Of a stretch of 64,000 nucleotides of DNA, positions 1-8,402 are shown piece by piece. The notes beneath the pieces were generated by a model. That model did not search any database, was not told the DNA's origin, and saw only the letters and a list, made by a program, of their open reading frames with translations. A program made the position numbers and the translations under genes. Numbering within the stretch: position 1 is the stretch's first letter; the number at the start of each line of letters is the position of its first letter. Source of the DNA: DASUPK01 sp963848955. Lineage in GTDB: Bacteria; Actinomycetota; Thermoleophilia; Solirubrobacterales; 70-9. Location: NCBI GenBank assembly GCA_963848955.1, contig CAWKFQ010000014.1:1-64000 (forward strand), written 5' to 3'.

Positions 1-981
1 TCCGTGCGTCGCCTCCTCCTCCACGAGCCTCGCGGGCGTCCCGGCGAGGTCGACCTCGCGGACGATCCGGCCGTCGAACGTCGAGCCGATGACCGAGGCG
101 TGGGTCATCGAGTGGCCGACGTGCATCCGGCCCCGCGCGTGGAGCGCGGCGATGCCGCGCCGACAGGCCGGTCCCGGTCGCCGACCGGTCGAGCCGGCCC
201 GGCGCGACGACGACGGCGTTCTTCGAGACCGCGCCGATGCCCTGCCACGGCTCGGCGATCTGGACGATGCTCACGCCCGCGATCTCGGGGTTCTCGGGGT
301 GGACGACGGGCAGCTGCTCGCGCGCGGCGGCGCGGATGCAGCTCGCCGACCCGCGACAGGTCGCGCGCCTCGGACGGCTCCAGCGCGAAGCCGAGCGCCC
401 GCGCGTCGGCGATCGCGTACCACATGCCCCCGTACGCGACGTCGACCGTGATCGTGCCGAGGCCCTCGACCTCGAGCGGCGCATCGAGCCGGTCGGCGAA
501 GCACGGGCACGTTCTCGAGCTCGACCCACTCGACCTTGCCGTCGCGGCAGCCCGCGGTGATGTCGATCGGGCCGCCGGGCGCCTCGAGGCGGAGCGTCGT
601 GACCGGCTCGACGCATCTCGACCATGCCCGTCTCGAGCAGGACGGTCGCGACGCAGATCGTGTTCGAGCCGGACATCGCCGGGTACTCGGTCGGCTCCAT
701 GATCACGTAGCCGAACGCGCAGTCCGTCGCGCATCGACGGCAGGATCACGTTCGAGTGGACCGCGACGCTCCCGCGCGGCTCGTGGAGGAGCAGGCGGCG
801 GATCGAGTCGTCGGCCCGCAGGTGCCTGCATCTGCTCGAACACCGTCGCGCCCGGCGGCGGCTCGACGCCCGCCACGACGACGTTCCCGATCTCGCCGCC
901 GGCGTGACAGCCGACGACGGTCAGCACCGGGCGCGCGGGTCGCCACGCGATCGATGCGAGCGGGTCGGGTGTCGAGGTCAT
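1..981 (-). CDS. Proline racemase / hydroxyproline epimerase-like protein (frameshifted, 3' end off window)
   Basis: The reverse strand from ATG 981 reads MTSTPDPLA, then GCHAGGEIGNVVVAGV, the N-terminal signature of the proline racemase superfamily. The rest continues across several single-base frameshifts (IRRLLLHEPRGS, MEPTEYPAMSGSNTIC, PGGPIDITAGC, VAYGGMWYAIADA, IVQIAEPWQGIG, GRLDRSATGTGLSAR). I count about seven shifts, nearly all one extra base. After repair the two catalytic cysteine positions of proline racemase (MCGH and PCGTG) read Ser (MSGS) and Thr (ATGTG). That argues against a classical Cys/Cys racemase and suggests a 3-hydroxyproline dehydratase-like or other subgroup. The gene runs off the left edge, and substrate specificity is unknown. 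Confidence 0.75.
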
Positions 982-1056
982 GGACCGGATGATGCGGCGA
1001 ACGCTGACCCGCTGCGCGACGCCTGCCGACGCAAGCCGCCGATCCACGACCTTCGC

Positions 1057-1062
1057 TAGCCT
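1057..1062 (+). promoter_or_regulatory. -10 box for leaderless hydrolase gene
   Basis: TAGCCT ends 6 nt before ATG 1069, with no Shine-Dalgarno sequence in between. The same TANNNT-plus-6/7-nt layout recurs at many starts in this window. Confidence 0.5.
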
Positions 1063-1068
1063 TGGGTC

Positions 1069-1787
1069 ATGAGCAGTGCACCGATCATCCTGGTTCCCGG
1101 ATTCTGGCTCGGCGCGTGGGCGTGGGACGAGGTCGCCGCCATGCTGCGCGCCGACGGCCACGACGTCACCGCCCTCACGCTGCCCGGTCTCGAGTCGGCC
1201 GACGCCGACCGGTCCGGGATCACGTTCGCCGACCACGTCGACGCCATCGTCGAGGCCGTCGAGGCGGCGGACGCGCCCGTCGTCCTCGCCGTCCACAGCG
1301 CATCGGGTTCTCCGGCTACGCCGCGAGCGACCGGGTCCCCGAGCGGATCGCGGCGATGGTCTACGTCGACACGGCGCCGGGCATGGGCGCCGTTGGACCC
1401 CGACTTCGAGGGCGCCGAGAAGCCGATGGTCTGGAAGGAGATCGAGGCGGAGGAGAACCTCGACGGACTCAGCGAGGCGCAGAAGGAGACGTTCCGGCAG
1501 CGGGCCGTTCCGGTCCCGGGCGGCGTCCTGCGCGAGACGACTACGAGCTCACCAACGACGCCCGGCGCGACATCCCGAGCACGCTGGTCTGCACCGGGTA
1601 CACCGCCGAGCAGTACCAGGCCTACGCCAAGGGGCATCCCGAGATGGCGTTCCTCGCCGGCATCCCCGAGCTCCGCAACGCCACCTGGATCGACCTGCCG
1701 ACGAGCCACTGGCCGATGTGGTCGCGCCCGCAGGAGCTCGCCGCGATCATCGGCGACGTCGCGAAGGCCCACGCCCGCGAGGCCTAG
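1069..1787 (+). CDS. Alpha/beta hydrolase (frameshifted)
   Basis: The start MSSAPIILVPGFWLGAWAWDE is typical of small EstA/salicylate-esterase-like alpha/beta hydrolases. The oxyanion strand VPGFW is followed by DGHDVTALTLPGL and the nucleophile elbow VHSAS (Ser at about residue 80). The C-terminal part reads TLVCTGYTAEQYQAY, PELRNATWIDLPTSHWPMW and ends AHAREA; the His in TSHW fits the catalytic His. Three single-base frameshifts (near 1307, 1392 and 1543) break the frame; the repaired protein is about 240 aa, normal for the family. It lies 25 bp upstream of the MFS gene on the same strand, so the two may be cotranscribed. Substrate unknown. Confidence 0.75.
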
Positions 1788-1811
1788 CCTCCGAGCACCT
1801 CTCGTGACCTG

Positions 1812-3246
1812 ATGCGTACCTTCCACCTGCTCGTCGCGAACTCGCTCGTCGCCAACGTGACGAACAACTTCCTGTGGTTCGCCCTCACGTTCTGGGTCTA
1901 CCTCGAGACCCGGTCCGTCTTCGCGACGGCGATCATCGGCGGCGGCTACATGCTGCTGGTCGCCGTGTCCGGGATGTTCTTCGGGACGTTCGTGGACCGG
2001 CACCTTCGCCGGACGTCGATGCTGCTCTCGAGCGGGATCTCGCTCGTCGCGTTCGCGCTCGCCGGCGTGGTCTACGCGGTCGCGCCGGCGGCCGGGATCC
2101 GGGACCTCGCGCACCCGGCGTTCTGGGCGTTCATCGTCCTCGTCCTCGTCGGCGCGATCGCGGGCAACCTGCGCATGGTCGCGCTGTCGACGACGGTCAC
2201 GCTCCTCGTGCCGGAGGAGGGTCGGGACCGGGCCAACGGGCTCGTCGGCACGGCCAACGGGGTCGTCTTCGCGATGACGTCCGTGCTCAGCGGCTTCGGG
2301 GTCGGCTTCCTCGGCATGGGCTGGAGCCTGGCGATCGCCACCGTCGCTGACCGCCCTCGTCGCCGCGCACCTCCTGACGATCCGGATCGCCGAGGAGGCG
2401 CCGGAGCCGCACGCGGACGCGCCGCGCTTCATCGACTTCGGTGGGGCGATCCGGGCCGTCCAGGTCGTGCCGGGACTCCTCGCGCTGCTGCTGTTCTCGA
2501 CCTTCAACAACTTCCTCGGCGGCGTGTTCATGGCCCTGCTGGACCCGTACGGCCTCTCGCTGATGTCGGTCGAGCTGTACGGGGTCGTCCTGATGATCAC
2601 GAGCTCCGGGTTCATCGTCGGCGGGATCCTCGTCGCGCGGCGAGGGCTCGGCCGCAACCCGGTCCGGACGCTGCTCCTGGCGAACGTCGTGATGTGGACC
2701 GTGACGATCCTGTTCCCGCTCCGGTTCGAGGTCCTGCCGCTCGTGATCGGGTTCTTCATCTACCTGACGCTCGCGCCGATCGCGGAGGCGTCGGAGCAGA
2801 CGATCGTCCAGAAGGTCGTCCCGTTCGAGGAGCAGGGGCGCGTCTTCGGGTTCGCCCAGACGGTCGAGACGGCGGCCGCGCCGGTCACGGCGTTCCTGAT
2901 CGGGCCGATCGCGCAGTTCTGGGTGCTCCCGTCGATGACGGACGGCGCGCTGGCGGACCTGATCGGTCCGTGGTTCGGGACGGGTCCCGAGCGGGGCCTG
3001 TCGCTGATCTTCATCGTCGCGGCGATCCTCGGCCTGGCCGTGACGCTGATCGCGCTGCGATCTCGCCCGTACCGGGCGCTCTCAGGCCGGTACATGGCCG
3101 CGCCGGACGAGCCCGCCGGCGCCGTCGAAGCGCCCGCAGCAGCACGATACCCGCCACGTCCTGATCGGGCGCGGTGCGCAAACGGGACAAGTTCAACGGG
3201 ACAAGTTCCACGACCCGGGAGCGCGAAATCCTCGCGCGCACCGTGA
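1812..3246 (+). CDS. MFS transporter (one frameshift)
   Basis: This is a hydrophobic protein of about 475 aa with roughly 12 membrane segments. It starts MRTFHLLVANSLVANVTNNFLWFALTFWVYLE and contains the MFS-type loop GTFVDRHLRRTSML after the second helix. The frame breaks at about 2346 (extra G in GTC-G-CTG) and resumes as LTALVAAHLLTIRIAEEAPEP, then GGAIRAVQVVPGLLALLL. The second half includes FNNFLGGVFMALLDPYGLS, resembling multidrug/macrolide efflux MFS permeases. The C-terminal tail after GRYMAAPDEPAG runs into a 14-bp tandem duplication and overlaps the converging gene, so the exact stop is uncertain. Cargo is unknown. Confidence 0.8.
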
Positions 3247-3616
3247 GGGTCGGGGTCGCCAGGCCCTGGACGAAGTAGGCGCCGCTCACCCGGACCTTGG
3301 ACACGAGCTTGCTGATCCGCTTCGCGTCCCTGCGGCTGACGACTCCGTTCACAGGCCAAGCGCGCTGGCTCTCGAGGGCCTCGACACTCTTCATCGTCCC
3401 CTTGCCGTAGGCACCGTCCACCGCCGTGGAGATGCCAAGCCGGGTGAGGACTCGCTGCAGGTAGCGGACATCCTTGCCCTTCGTCCCCGGCGCCAGGACC
3501 CGGGAGCCGAAGGGATGCTTGTGCTTCGGCTTTGCCTCGGCGGTGGGTGGCAGCGCTGCGATCAGCGCGACAGCGATCACCGCGAATGCAACCGATCTGG
3601 GTGTGCCCGAACCCAT
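3011..3616 (-). CDS. Secreted peptidoglycan-binding-domain protein
   Basis: ATG 3616 has a good ribosome site (AGGAGG, 5 nt spacing). The N-terminus is a signal peptide (MGSGTPRSVAFAVIAVALIAALPPT, cut near AEA). Residues about 40-110 form a PG_binding_1 domain (GTKGKDVRYLQRVLTRLGIS, VDGAYGKGTMKSVEALES, NGVVSRRDAKRISKLV). The following segment SGAYFVQGLATPTLTVRA is common after this domain in Thermoleophilia secreted proteins. Beyond about residue 125 the reading becomes arginine-rich and enters a 14-bp tandem duplication, so the true C-terminus is probably out of frame; the end given is simply the first in-frame stop and overlaps the MFS gene. It presumably binds cell wall outside the membrane. 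Confidence 0.65.
   Translation of the reverse strand: MGSGTPRSVAFAVIAVALIAALPPTAEAKPKHKHPFGSRVLAPGTKGKDVRYLQRVLTRLGISTAVDGAYGKGTMKSVEALESQRAWPVNGVVSRRDAKRISKLVSKVRVSGAYFVQGLATPTLTVRARISRSRVVELVPLNLSRLRTAPDQDVAGIVLLRALRRRRRARPARPCTGLRAPGTGEIAARSASRPGRGSPRR
3181..3208 (+). repeat. 14-bp tandem duplication
   Basis: AACGGGACAAGTTC occurs twice without spacer. Because 14 is not a multiple of three, it shifts the frame of both converging genes that overlap it. Confidence 0.9.
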
Positions 3617-3701
3617 TGGCCCTCCTAACGGGTGTACGGCGCCCGAGTTGCGTGCCCCTGCAAGCTGGGCGCGAACGCCCACCACTAGCCTTAGCCACCG
3701 C

Positions 3702-5633
3702 ATGAAGGTCAGCCTGCCCGACGATTCCGAGCTCGAGCTCGACGATGGCGCAAACGGCGCCGACGCCGCCGCGGCGATTGGGGCCGGCCTGGCGAAGGCT
3801 GCCCTCGCGATCAAGGTCGATGGGGAGCTGAGGGACCTGTCCGCGCCCCTGGCCGGCGGTGAGACGATCGAGATCGTCACGGACCGAAGCCCGGAGGCGC
3901 TCGAGCTGATCCGCCACGACGCAGCGCATGTCCTGGCCGAGTCGGTGCTCGACCTGTGGCCCGACGCCAAGATCTCGATCGGACCGCCGATCGAGAGCGG
4001 CTTCTACTACGACATCGAGTTCCCGGACGGCGGCCCCGGCGAGGAGGACCTCGCTCGGATCGAGGAGCGGATGACCGAGCACGTCAAGGCCGACGAGCAC
4101 TTCGAGCGTCGCGACCTGCCGGCGAAGGAGGCGATCGAGCTCTTTCGCGACCAGGGCCAGGACTACAAGGTCGAGCTGATCGAGGACCTGATCCGGGACG
4201 AGGGCGCCGAGACCGTGTCGCTATACCGCAACGGCCCGTTCGAGGACCTCTGCCGCGGCCCGCACGGGCCCTCGACCGGCAGGATCGGTGCCTTCAAGGT
4301 GACCTCACTCGCCGGCGCCTACTGGCGCGGCGACGAGACCCGCCAGATGCTCACGCGCATCTACGGGACGGCGTTCCTCAACCGCAAGGACCTCGAGCAG
4401 CACCTCGAGCGGCTCGAGCAGGCGCGCGAGCGCGACCATCGCAAGCTCGGCCCGGAGCTGGACCTCTTCCAGTTCCGCCCGGAGGCGCCCGGCATGCCGT
4501 TCTGGTTGCCGCACGGGACGGTCCTGCTCAAGCTGATCGAGGCAGAGGTGCGCAAACAGCTCGACGCCGGGGGCTACTCCGAGATCAAGACTCCGCAGGT
4601 GCTCGACGTCGAGCTCTGGCACCGCTCGGGCCACTGGGACAACTACAAGGAGAACATGTTCTTCACCGCTCCCACCGAGCGGGAGGGCAGGGGTGAGGAG
4701 CCCGAGTACGCGCTCAAGCCGATGAACTGTCCCGGCGCCTGCCTCGTCTTCGCCTCGCGACGGCACTCGTACCGGGAGCTGCCGCTGCGCCTCGCCGAGT
4801 TCGGGCTCGTCTCCCGCTACGAGCGCGAGGGAGTTCTCCACGGCCTGCTGCGGGTCCGCGCCTTCACCCAAGACGACGGACACGTCTACTGCGCGCTCGA
4901 CCAGGTCACCGACGAGGTGGACTCGATCTGCACCGCCATCGACGAGCTCTATCAGCGCTTCGGGTTCGACGACGTGCGGGTCGAGCTCTCCACGCGGCCG
5001 GAGAAGTCGATCGGCACCGACGAGCAATGGCAGCGGGCCGAGCACGGTCTCCGCGAGGCGCTCGCCCGGCAGGGTCGGGAGTACGACGTGAGCCCGGGGG
5101 ACGGGACCTTCTACGGGCCGAAGATCGACTTCCACATCACCGACGCCCTCGGCCGGTCCTGGCAGTGCGGAACCTGCCAGCTCGATTTCCAGATGCCTGA
5201 ACGCTTCGAGCTCACATACACCGGCGCCGACAACGCCGAGCATCGGCCCGTGATGATCCACCGCGCGCTGCTCGGCTCGATGGAGCGCTTCGTCGGCATC
5301 CTGATCGAGCACTACGGGGGGCGCTTTCCTCTCTGGCTGGCGCCGATCCAGGCGGTCGTCCTGCCGGTGGCCGATCGACACAACGAACGCGCCGCTGAGG
5401 TCGCCGTGCGCTTGCGGGGAAACGGTCTGCGCGCACAGGTAGACGAGCGCACGGAGTCGGTCGGCCGCAAGATCCGCGACGCGGAGCTCTCCAAGGCGCC
5501 CTACATGCTCGTGGTGGGCGACAAGGAGGCGGAGTCGGAGACAGTCTCGGTGCGCCACCACGGAGACGGAGACCTGGGCGCCATCGGCATCGACGCACTG
5601 ATCGAGCGCATGAATGAAGAGGCCGGCGAATAG
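3702..5633 (+). CDS. thrS: Threonine--tRNA ligase
   Basis: This 643-aa class II synthetase charges tRNA-Thr. Domains in order: TGS (residues 1-60, MKVSLPDDSELELDDGANG), the N2 editing domain with HDAAH at about 72, the catalytic core with MNCPGAC (zinc Cys, about 340), motif 2 around LLRVRAFTQDDGHVY, motif 3 HRALLGSMERF, then the anticodon-binding domain (PIQAVVLPVADRHNE, VDERTESVGRKIRDAE). Length matches bacterial ThrRS. ATG 3702 is chosen because the TGS domain starts there; a TAGCCT box lies 10 nt upstream. No T-box leader is visible. infC follows, the common thrS-infC-rpmI-rplT order. Confidence 0.97.
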   Translation: MKVSLPDDSELELDDGANGADAAAAIGAGLAKAALAIKVDGELRDLSAPLAGGETIEIVTDRSPEALELIRHDAAHVLAESVLDLWPDAKISIGPPIESGFYYDIEFPDGGPGEEDLARIEERMTEHVKADEHFERRDLPAKEAIELFRDQGQDYKVELIEDLIRDEGAETVSLYRNGPFEDLCRGPHGPSTGRIGAFKVTSLAGAYWRGDETRQMLTRIYGTAFLNRKDLEQHLERLEQARERDHRKLGPELDLFQFRPEAPGMPFWLPHGTVLLKLIEAEVRKQLDAGGYSEIKTPQVLDVELWHRSGHWDNYKENMFFTAPTEREGRGEEPEYALKPMNCPGACLVFASRRHSYRELPLRLAEFGLVSRYEREGVLHGLLRVRAFTQDDGHVYCALDQVTDEVDSICTAIDELYQRFGFDDVRVELSTRPEKSIGTDEQWQRAEHGLREALARQGREYDVSPGDGTFYGPKIDFHITDALGRSWQCGTCQLDFQMPERFELTYTGADNAEHRPVMIHRALLGSMERFVGILIEHYGGRFPLWLAPIQAVVLPVADRHNERAAEVAVRLRGNGLRAQVDERTESVGRKIRDAELSKAPYMLVVGDKEAESETVSVRHHGDGDLGAIGIDALIERMNEEAGE

Positions 5634-5667
5634 CGCCCAGACCCACATCTTGGGCGGATCAGGCGTC

Positions 5668-5673
5668 TATACT
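5668..5673 (+). promoter_or_regulatory. -10 box before infC leader
   Basis: TATACT lies 7 nt upstream of ATG 5681. This spacing would give a transcript starting at or next to the start codon of the 10-codon leader ORF. Confidence 0.5.
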
Positions 5674-5680
5674 GGCCGCA

Positions 5681-5713
5681 ATGCCGGGCACCCACACCAC
5701 GCCGCGCGTCTAA
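5681..5713 (+). CDS. Candidate infC leader peptide (10 aa)
   Basis: ATG 5681 opens a 10-codon reading frame, MPGTHTTPRV, ending TAA at 5711-5713, about 70 nt upstream of infC. A TATACT box sits 7 nt before the ATG, the same geometry as other leaderless starts here. The 69-nt gap to infC contains a second short run, LKIYLMRS, whose TAG overlaps the GTG of infC. Leader peptides in front of infC-rpmI-rplT would make sense for attenuation, but the coding status rests only on position and promoter, so confidence is modest. Confidence 0.35.
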   Translation: MPGTHTTPRV

Positions 5714-5782
5714 GCGCTCTCGTGCCCGCCTACCCGAACCACTCTCTCCTATCGGCTTGAAGATCTACCTCATGCGCAGCTA

Positions 5783-6358
5783 GTGGCGGTCTCCCGCTTC
5801 GACCGCCGTCCGCCTGAGCGCGATACCACTCGTATCAACGAGCGGATCCGCGTGCCCGAGGTTCGCCTGATCGACGAGAACGGGGAGCAGGTGGGGATCG
5901 TCCCGACCCCCGATGCGCTGGAGAGGGCTCGTGAGCGGGACCTCGACCTGGTCGAGGTCGCCCCGAACTCCAAGCCGCCCGTCACCCGGATCCTGGACTA
6001 CTCGAAGTACAAGTACGAGCAGGAGCAGAAGGCCAAGGCCGCCCGCAAGCACCAGCACCAGGTGAACGTGCGGGAGATCAAGCTGCGGCCCAAGATCGCG
6101 CAGCATGACTACGAGACCAAGCGCGGCCACGTCGAGCGCTTCCTGAAGCAGCAGGACAAGGTCAAGGTGACGATCATGTTCCGCGGCCGCGAGCAGAGCC
6201 ACCCCGAGCGTGGCCGAATGCTGCTCGACCGGCTTCTCCAGGACGTCTCGGAGATCGGGGTGATGGAGCAGGCGCCCCTGCAGGAGGGCCGCAACATGAC
6301 CATGCTGCTGGCCCCGACACGCAACGCTGGGCAGGAGAACGAAGCGGCAGCGAGCTAG
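5783..6358 (+). CDS. infC: Translation initiation factor IF-3
   Basis: This 191-aa protein binds the 30S subunit and checks start-codon/initiator-tRNA pairing. The N-domain begins INERIRVPEVRLIDENGEQVGIVPTPDAL, with the linker EQEQKAKAARKHQ and the C-domain VREIKLRPKIAQHDYETKRGHVERFLKQQDKVKVTIMFRGRE, all typical IF-3. The start is GTG 5783; the upstream TAG at 5781-5783 overlaps it by one base. The acidic/alanine tail after LLAPTRNAG is short. Unlike the usual order, rpmI does not follow directly: a secreted protein gene intervenes. Confidence 0.96.
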   Translation: MAVSRFDRRPPERDTTRINERIRVPEVRLIDENGEQVGIVPTPDALERARERDLDLVEVAPNSKPPVTRILDYSKYKYEQEQKAKAARKHQHQVNVREIKLRPKIAQHDYETKRGHVERFLKQQDKVKVTIMFRGREQSHPERGRMLLDRLLQDVSEIGVMEQAPLQEGRNMTMLLAPTRNAGQENEAAAS

Positions 6359-6399
6359 CCCCGCTCCGGCGCGCCGGCGCCGGTGTTGAAGCAAGGGAA

Positions 6400-6957
6400 A
6401 TGAGGTCTCGACTCGTCATCGGATTGGCCGCGCTGCTCGTGGCGGCCCTGGGCGCGCCGACCGCCCACGCGGCGACGCAGCTCAGGCAGATTCGCGTGCC
6501 GATCTCGACATCGGCGACGACGCCGCCCACGGGGACGCTGACCCTCGACGTCGCCTTCAAGAACAAGCGCACGAGCAAGGGGAAGTTCACGCCTCGGCAG
6601 CTCACCCGCATCGACTTCGCCCAGGTGCCGCTCCAGTGCTTCAACGGCGCCGGCACGGGCACCACGCAGCTCGCGCTGACCACCACCTTCCAGACGACGG
6701 TGAAGGTGACGAAGGCACCGCAGCCCGCCGGGAAGAAGCCGAAGCCCCATCGCTTCGCCTTCCGCTTCGCCTACGACTTCCGGACCTTCACCGGCACGCT
6801 CCGCGGGACGATCGACAAGGCCAACCACGGCCCGAGGCGCCTGCGGTCCCAGGGGACCCTCAGCATCACCGACCTGGATGCGGATGCGGATCACGTGAAC
6901 TGCAACAGCAACGGTCTCAAGCAATGGGGCGGTCTGCCGGTGACTCTCATTCACTAG
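6400..6957 (+). CDS. Secreted protein of unknown function
   Basis: This 185-aa product has a clear signal peptide (MRSRLVIGLAALLVAALGAPTAHA, then ATQL). The mature part is Thr/Lys-rich and beta-strand-like, with PPTGTLTLDVAFKNKRTSKGKFTPRQLTRIDF and a single Cys pair region (LQCFNGAGTG, HVNCNSNG). I do not recognise the family; similar secreted beta proteins are common in Thermoleophilia. It sits between infC and rpmI in the same direction, with 41 bp before and 30 bp after, an unusual place for a secreted protein. Base composition looks like its neighbours. Confidence 0.7.
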   Translation: MRSRLVIGLAALLVAALGAPTAHAATQLRQIRVPISTSATTPPTGTLTLDVAFKNKRTSKGKFTPRQLTRIDFAQVPLQCFNGAGTGTTQLALTTTFQTTVKVTKAPQPAGKKPKPHRFAFRFAYDFRTFTGTLRGTIDKANHGPRRLRSQGTLSITDLDADADHVNCNSNGLKQWGGLPVTLIH

Positions 6958-6987
6958 CGCAGACGTCTGCTTCAATAGTCGGCTCCG

Positions 6988-7191
6988 ATGCCGAAGATGA
7001 AGACCCATTCCGGCTCCAAGAAGCGGTTCCGCAAGACCGCGAAGGGCAAGCTGCGCGGCAGGCGCGCGTACTCGAGCCACATCCTCGAGAAGAAGTCGCC
7101 CGCGCGGAAGCGGCGCTTCAAGCGGCCCTCGAAGATCTCGCAGGCCGACCGCAAGCGGGTGGAGACACTGCTCGTGAAGGGTGGTCGCTGA
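6988..7191 (+). CDS. rpmI: 50S ribosomal protein L35
   Basis: This 67-aa basic protein, MPKMKTHSGSKKRFRKTAKGKLRGRRAYSS..., matches bacterial L35 over its full length (KTHSGSKKRF, HILEKKSPARKRR). Its TGA overlaps the ATG of rplT by one base, so the two are translationally coupled. Confidence 0.97.
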   Translation: MPKMKTHSGSKKRFRKTAKGKLRGRRAYSSHILEKKSPARKRRFKRPSKISQADRKRVETLLVKGGR

Positions 7192-7550
7192 TGCCGCGAG
7201 CAACCAACGCCGTCGCCCGCAAGCGACGCAAGAAGAAGGTCCTCGACCGGGCCAAGGGCTACTACGGCCGCAAGCACTCGAGCTACAGGCTCGCGAACGA
7301 GCAGGTCATGCGCTCGGACGCCTACGCGTACCGCGACCGCCGCAATCGCAAGCGTGACTTCCGCCGGCTCTGGATCACCCGCATCAACGCCGCCGCCCGG
7401 CAAGAGGGGATGAGCTACTCGGACCTGATCCACGGCCTCCAGAAGGCCGAGGTCGACGTGAACCGCAAGATGCTCGCCGACATCGCCGTCAACGACCCCG
7501 ATGGTTTCCGCCGATTTGTCGAGCTCGCCCGGGAGGCTGCCGCCACCTAG
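7191..7550 (+). CDS. rplT: 50S ribosomal protein L20
   Basis: This 119-aa protein binds 23S rRNA early in 50S assembly. The sequence MPRATNAVARKRRKKKVLDRAKGYYGRKHSSYRLANEQVMRSDAYAYRDRRNRKRDFRRLWI with ARQEGMSYSDLIHGL and NRKMLADIAVNDP is full-length L20. It is followed by a strong terminator that ends the thrS/infC/rpmI/rplT group. Confidence 0.97.
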   Translation: MPRATNAVARKRRKKKVLDRAKGYYGRKHSSYRLANEQVMRSDAYAYRDRRNRKRDFRRLWITRINAAARQEGMSYSDLIHGLQKAEVDVNRKMLADIAVNDPDGFRRFVELAREAAAT

Positions 7551-7577
7551 ATCACGGCAGCCAGAGCCAGATCCCCC

Positions 7578-7608
7578 GGGCGGTCCGCGAGGCGGAGCCG
7601 CCCTTTTT
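7578..7608 (+). terminator. Rho-independent terminator after rplT
   Basis: GGGCGGTCCGC and GCGGAGCCGCCC form an 11-bp stem with a one-base bulge and a GAG loop, followed directly by TTTTT. This is the best classical terminator in the window. Confidence 0.85.
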
Positions 7609-7643
7609 CATTTCAGGACCCTCATATCCAACCCGACACAAAG

Positions 7644-8402
7644 ATGATCACCAGCCCCCACAACGAGAAGCTCAAGCTGATTCGCCGCCTCGGGCGGCGT
7701 CGGAGTCGCGAGCGCGAGGGCCTCTTCATCGCGGAGGGAGAGGACCTGATCGCGGCGGCACGCGACGCCGGCGCCGAGCCGGTCGAGCTCCTGACGGCCG
7801 CCGGCGAGGGACTGGGCGGCACGGAGGTTGAGCCGGCCCTGCTCGCCCGGCTCTCGAAGCTCGGCTCGGGGACGCGGGCAATCGGCGTCTGGCGGGAGGT
7901 CTGGGCCGAGCGGGCCGAGCCGCCCTGCGTCTACCTGCACGGGATCTCCGATCCGGGCAACGTCGGCACGGTGATCCGGACCGCGCACGCGCTGGTGGGC
8001 GGCACGGTGGTCCTCGGCCCCGACTGCGCGGACCCGTTCGGGTCGCACGCCGTCAGGGCGAGCATGGGGGCCGTTTTCGGGGAGCCCCTGATGCGGGGCG
8101 GGATCGACTCGACCCCCGAGCCGCGAGCGGCCCTGGTCGCTCACGGCGGCGGGCCGCTCGAGGCGCTGGACGGGATGGCCACGATCTGCCTCGGCGCCGA
8201 GCGGGAGGGACTGCCGGAGGCGACGGTCGAGCACTGCGACGTCCGGGTGACGATTCCGGTGCGGGAAGGGGCCGAGTCGCTGAACGTCGCGGCAGCGGCT
8301 GCCATCGCGCTGCAGCGGATAGCGATGTCGGAGGGTGCCCCGCAGGCGAAGCCGAGGAGCAACCCGATTTATGGCGAAGCCGAGGAACCAACCGATGGTT
8401 GA
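7644..8402 (+). CDS. TrmH/SpoU-family RNA 2'-O-methyltransferase
   Basis: This 252-aa SPOUT enzyme transfers methyl from SAM to a ribose 2'-OH of rRNA or tRNA. The N-terminal substrate-binding part (SPHNEKLKLIRRLGRRRSREREGLFIAEGEDLI) resembles RlmB/TsnR. The knot motifs are DPGNVGTVIRTA (motif 1), GAEREGLP (motif 2) and VREGAESLNVAAAAAIAL (motif 3). The last 24 or so residues after IAMSEGAPQ are encoded by a copy of the dispersed palindromic repeat, so they are probably a non-functional tail. The stop overlaps pheS by 8 bp; the gene opens the long pheST-arg operon. Exact RNA target unknown. Confidence 0.9.
   Translation: MITSPHNEKLKLIRRLGRRRSREREGLFIAEGEDLIAAARDAGAEPVELLTAAGEGLGGTEVEPALLARLSKLGSGTRAIGVWREVWAERAEPPCVYLHGISDPGNVGTVIRTAHALVGGTVVLGPDCADPFGSHAVRASMGAVFGEPLMRGGIDSTPEPRAALVAHGGGPLEALDGMATICLGAEREGLPEATVEHCDVRVTIPVREGAESLNVAAAAAIALQRIAMSEGAPQAKPRSNPIYGEAEEPTDG
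8325..8400 (-). repeat. GGGTT-hairpin dispersed repeat, copy 1 plus partial copy
   Basis: On the reverse strand: ATAAATCGGGTTGCTCC, a 14-nt loop TCGGCTTCGCCTGC, then GGGGCACCC. The hairpin spans 8333-8365 and keeps the bulged T after GGGT. A half copy (loop plus 5' arm, GGTTGGTTCC) follows at 8374-8400. The loop differs by one base from that of the copy in uvrD. The element spans the trmH-like 3' end and the pheS start. Confidence 0.7.

Noticed and set aside
3617..3701. T-box leader before thrS
   Set aside because: The gap is only about 85 nt and lacks a specifier hairpin or the T-box core; the CTCCTAACGG there is the ribosome site of the reverse gene.
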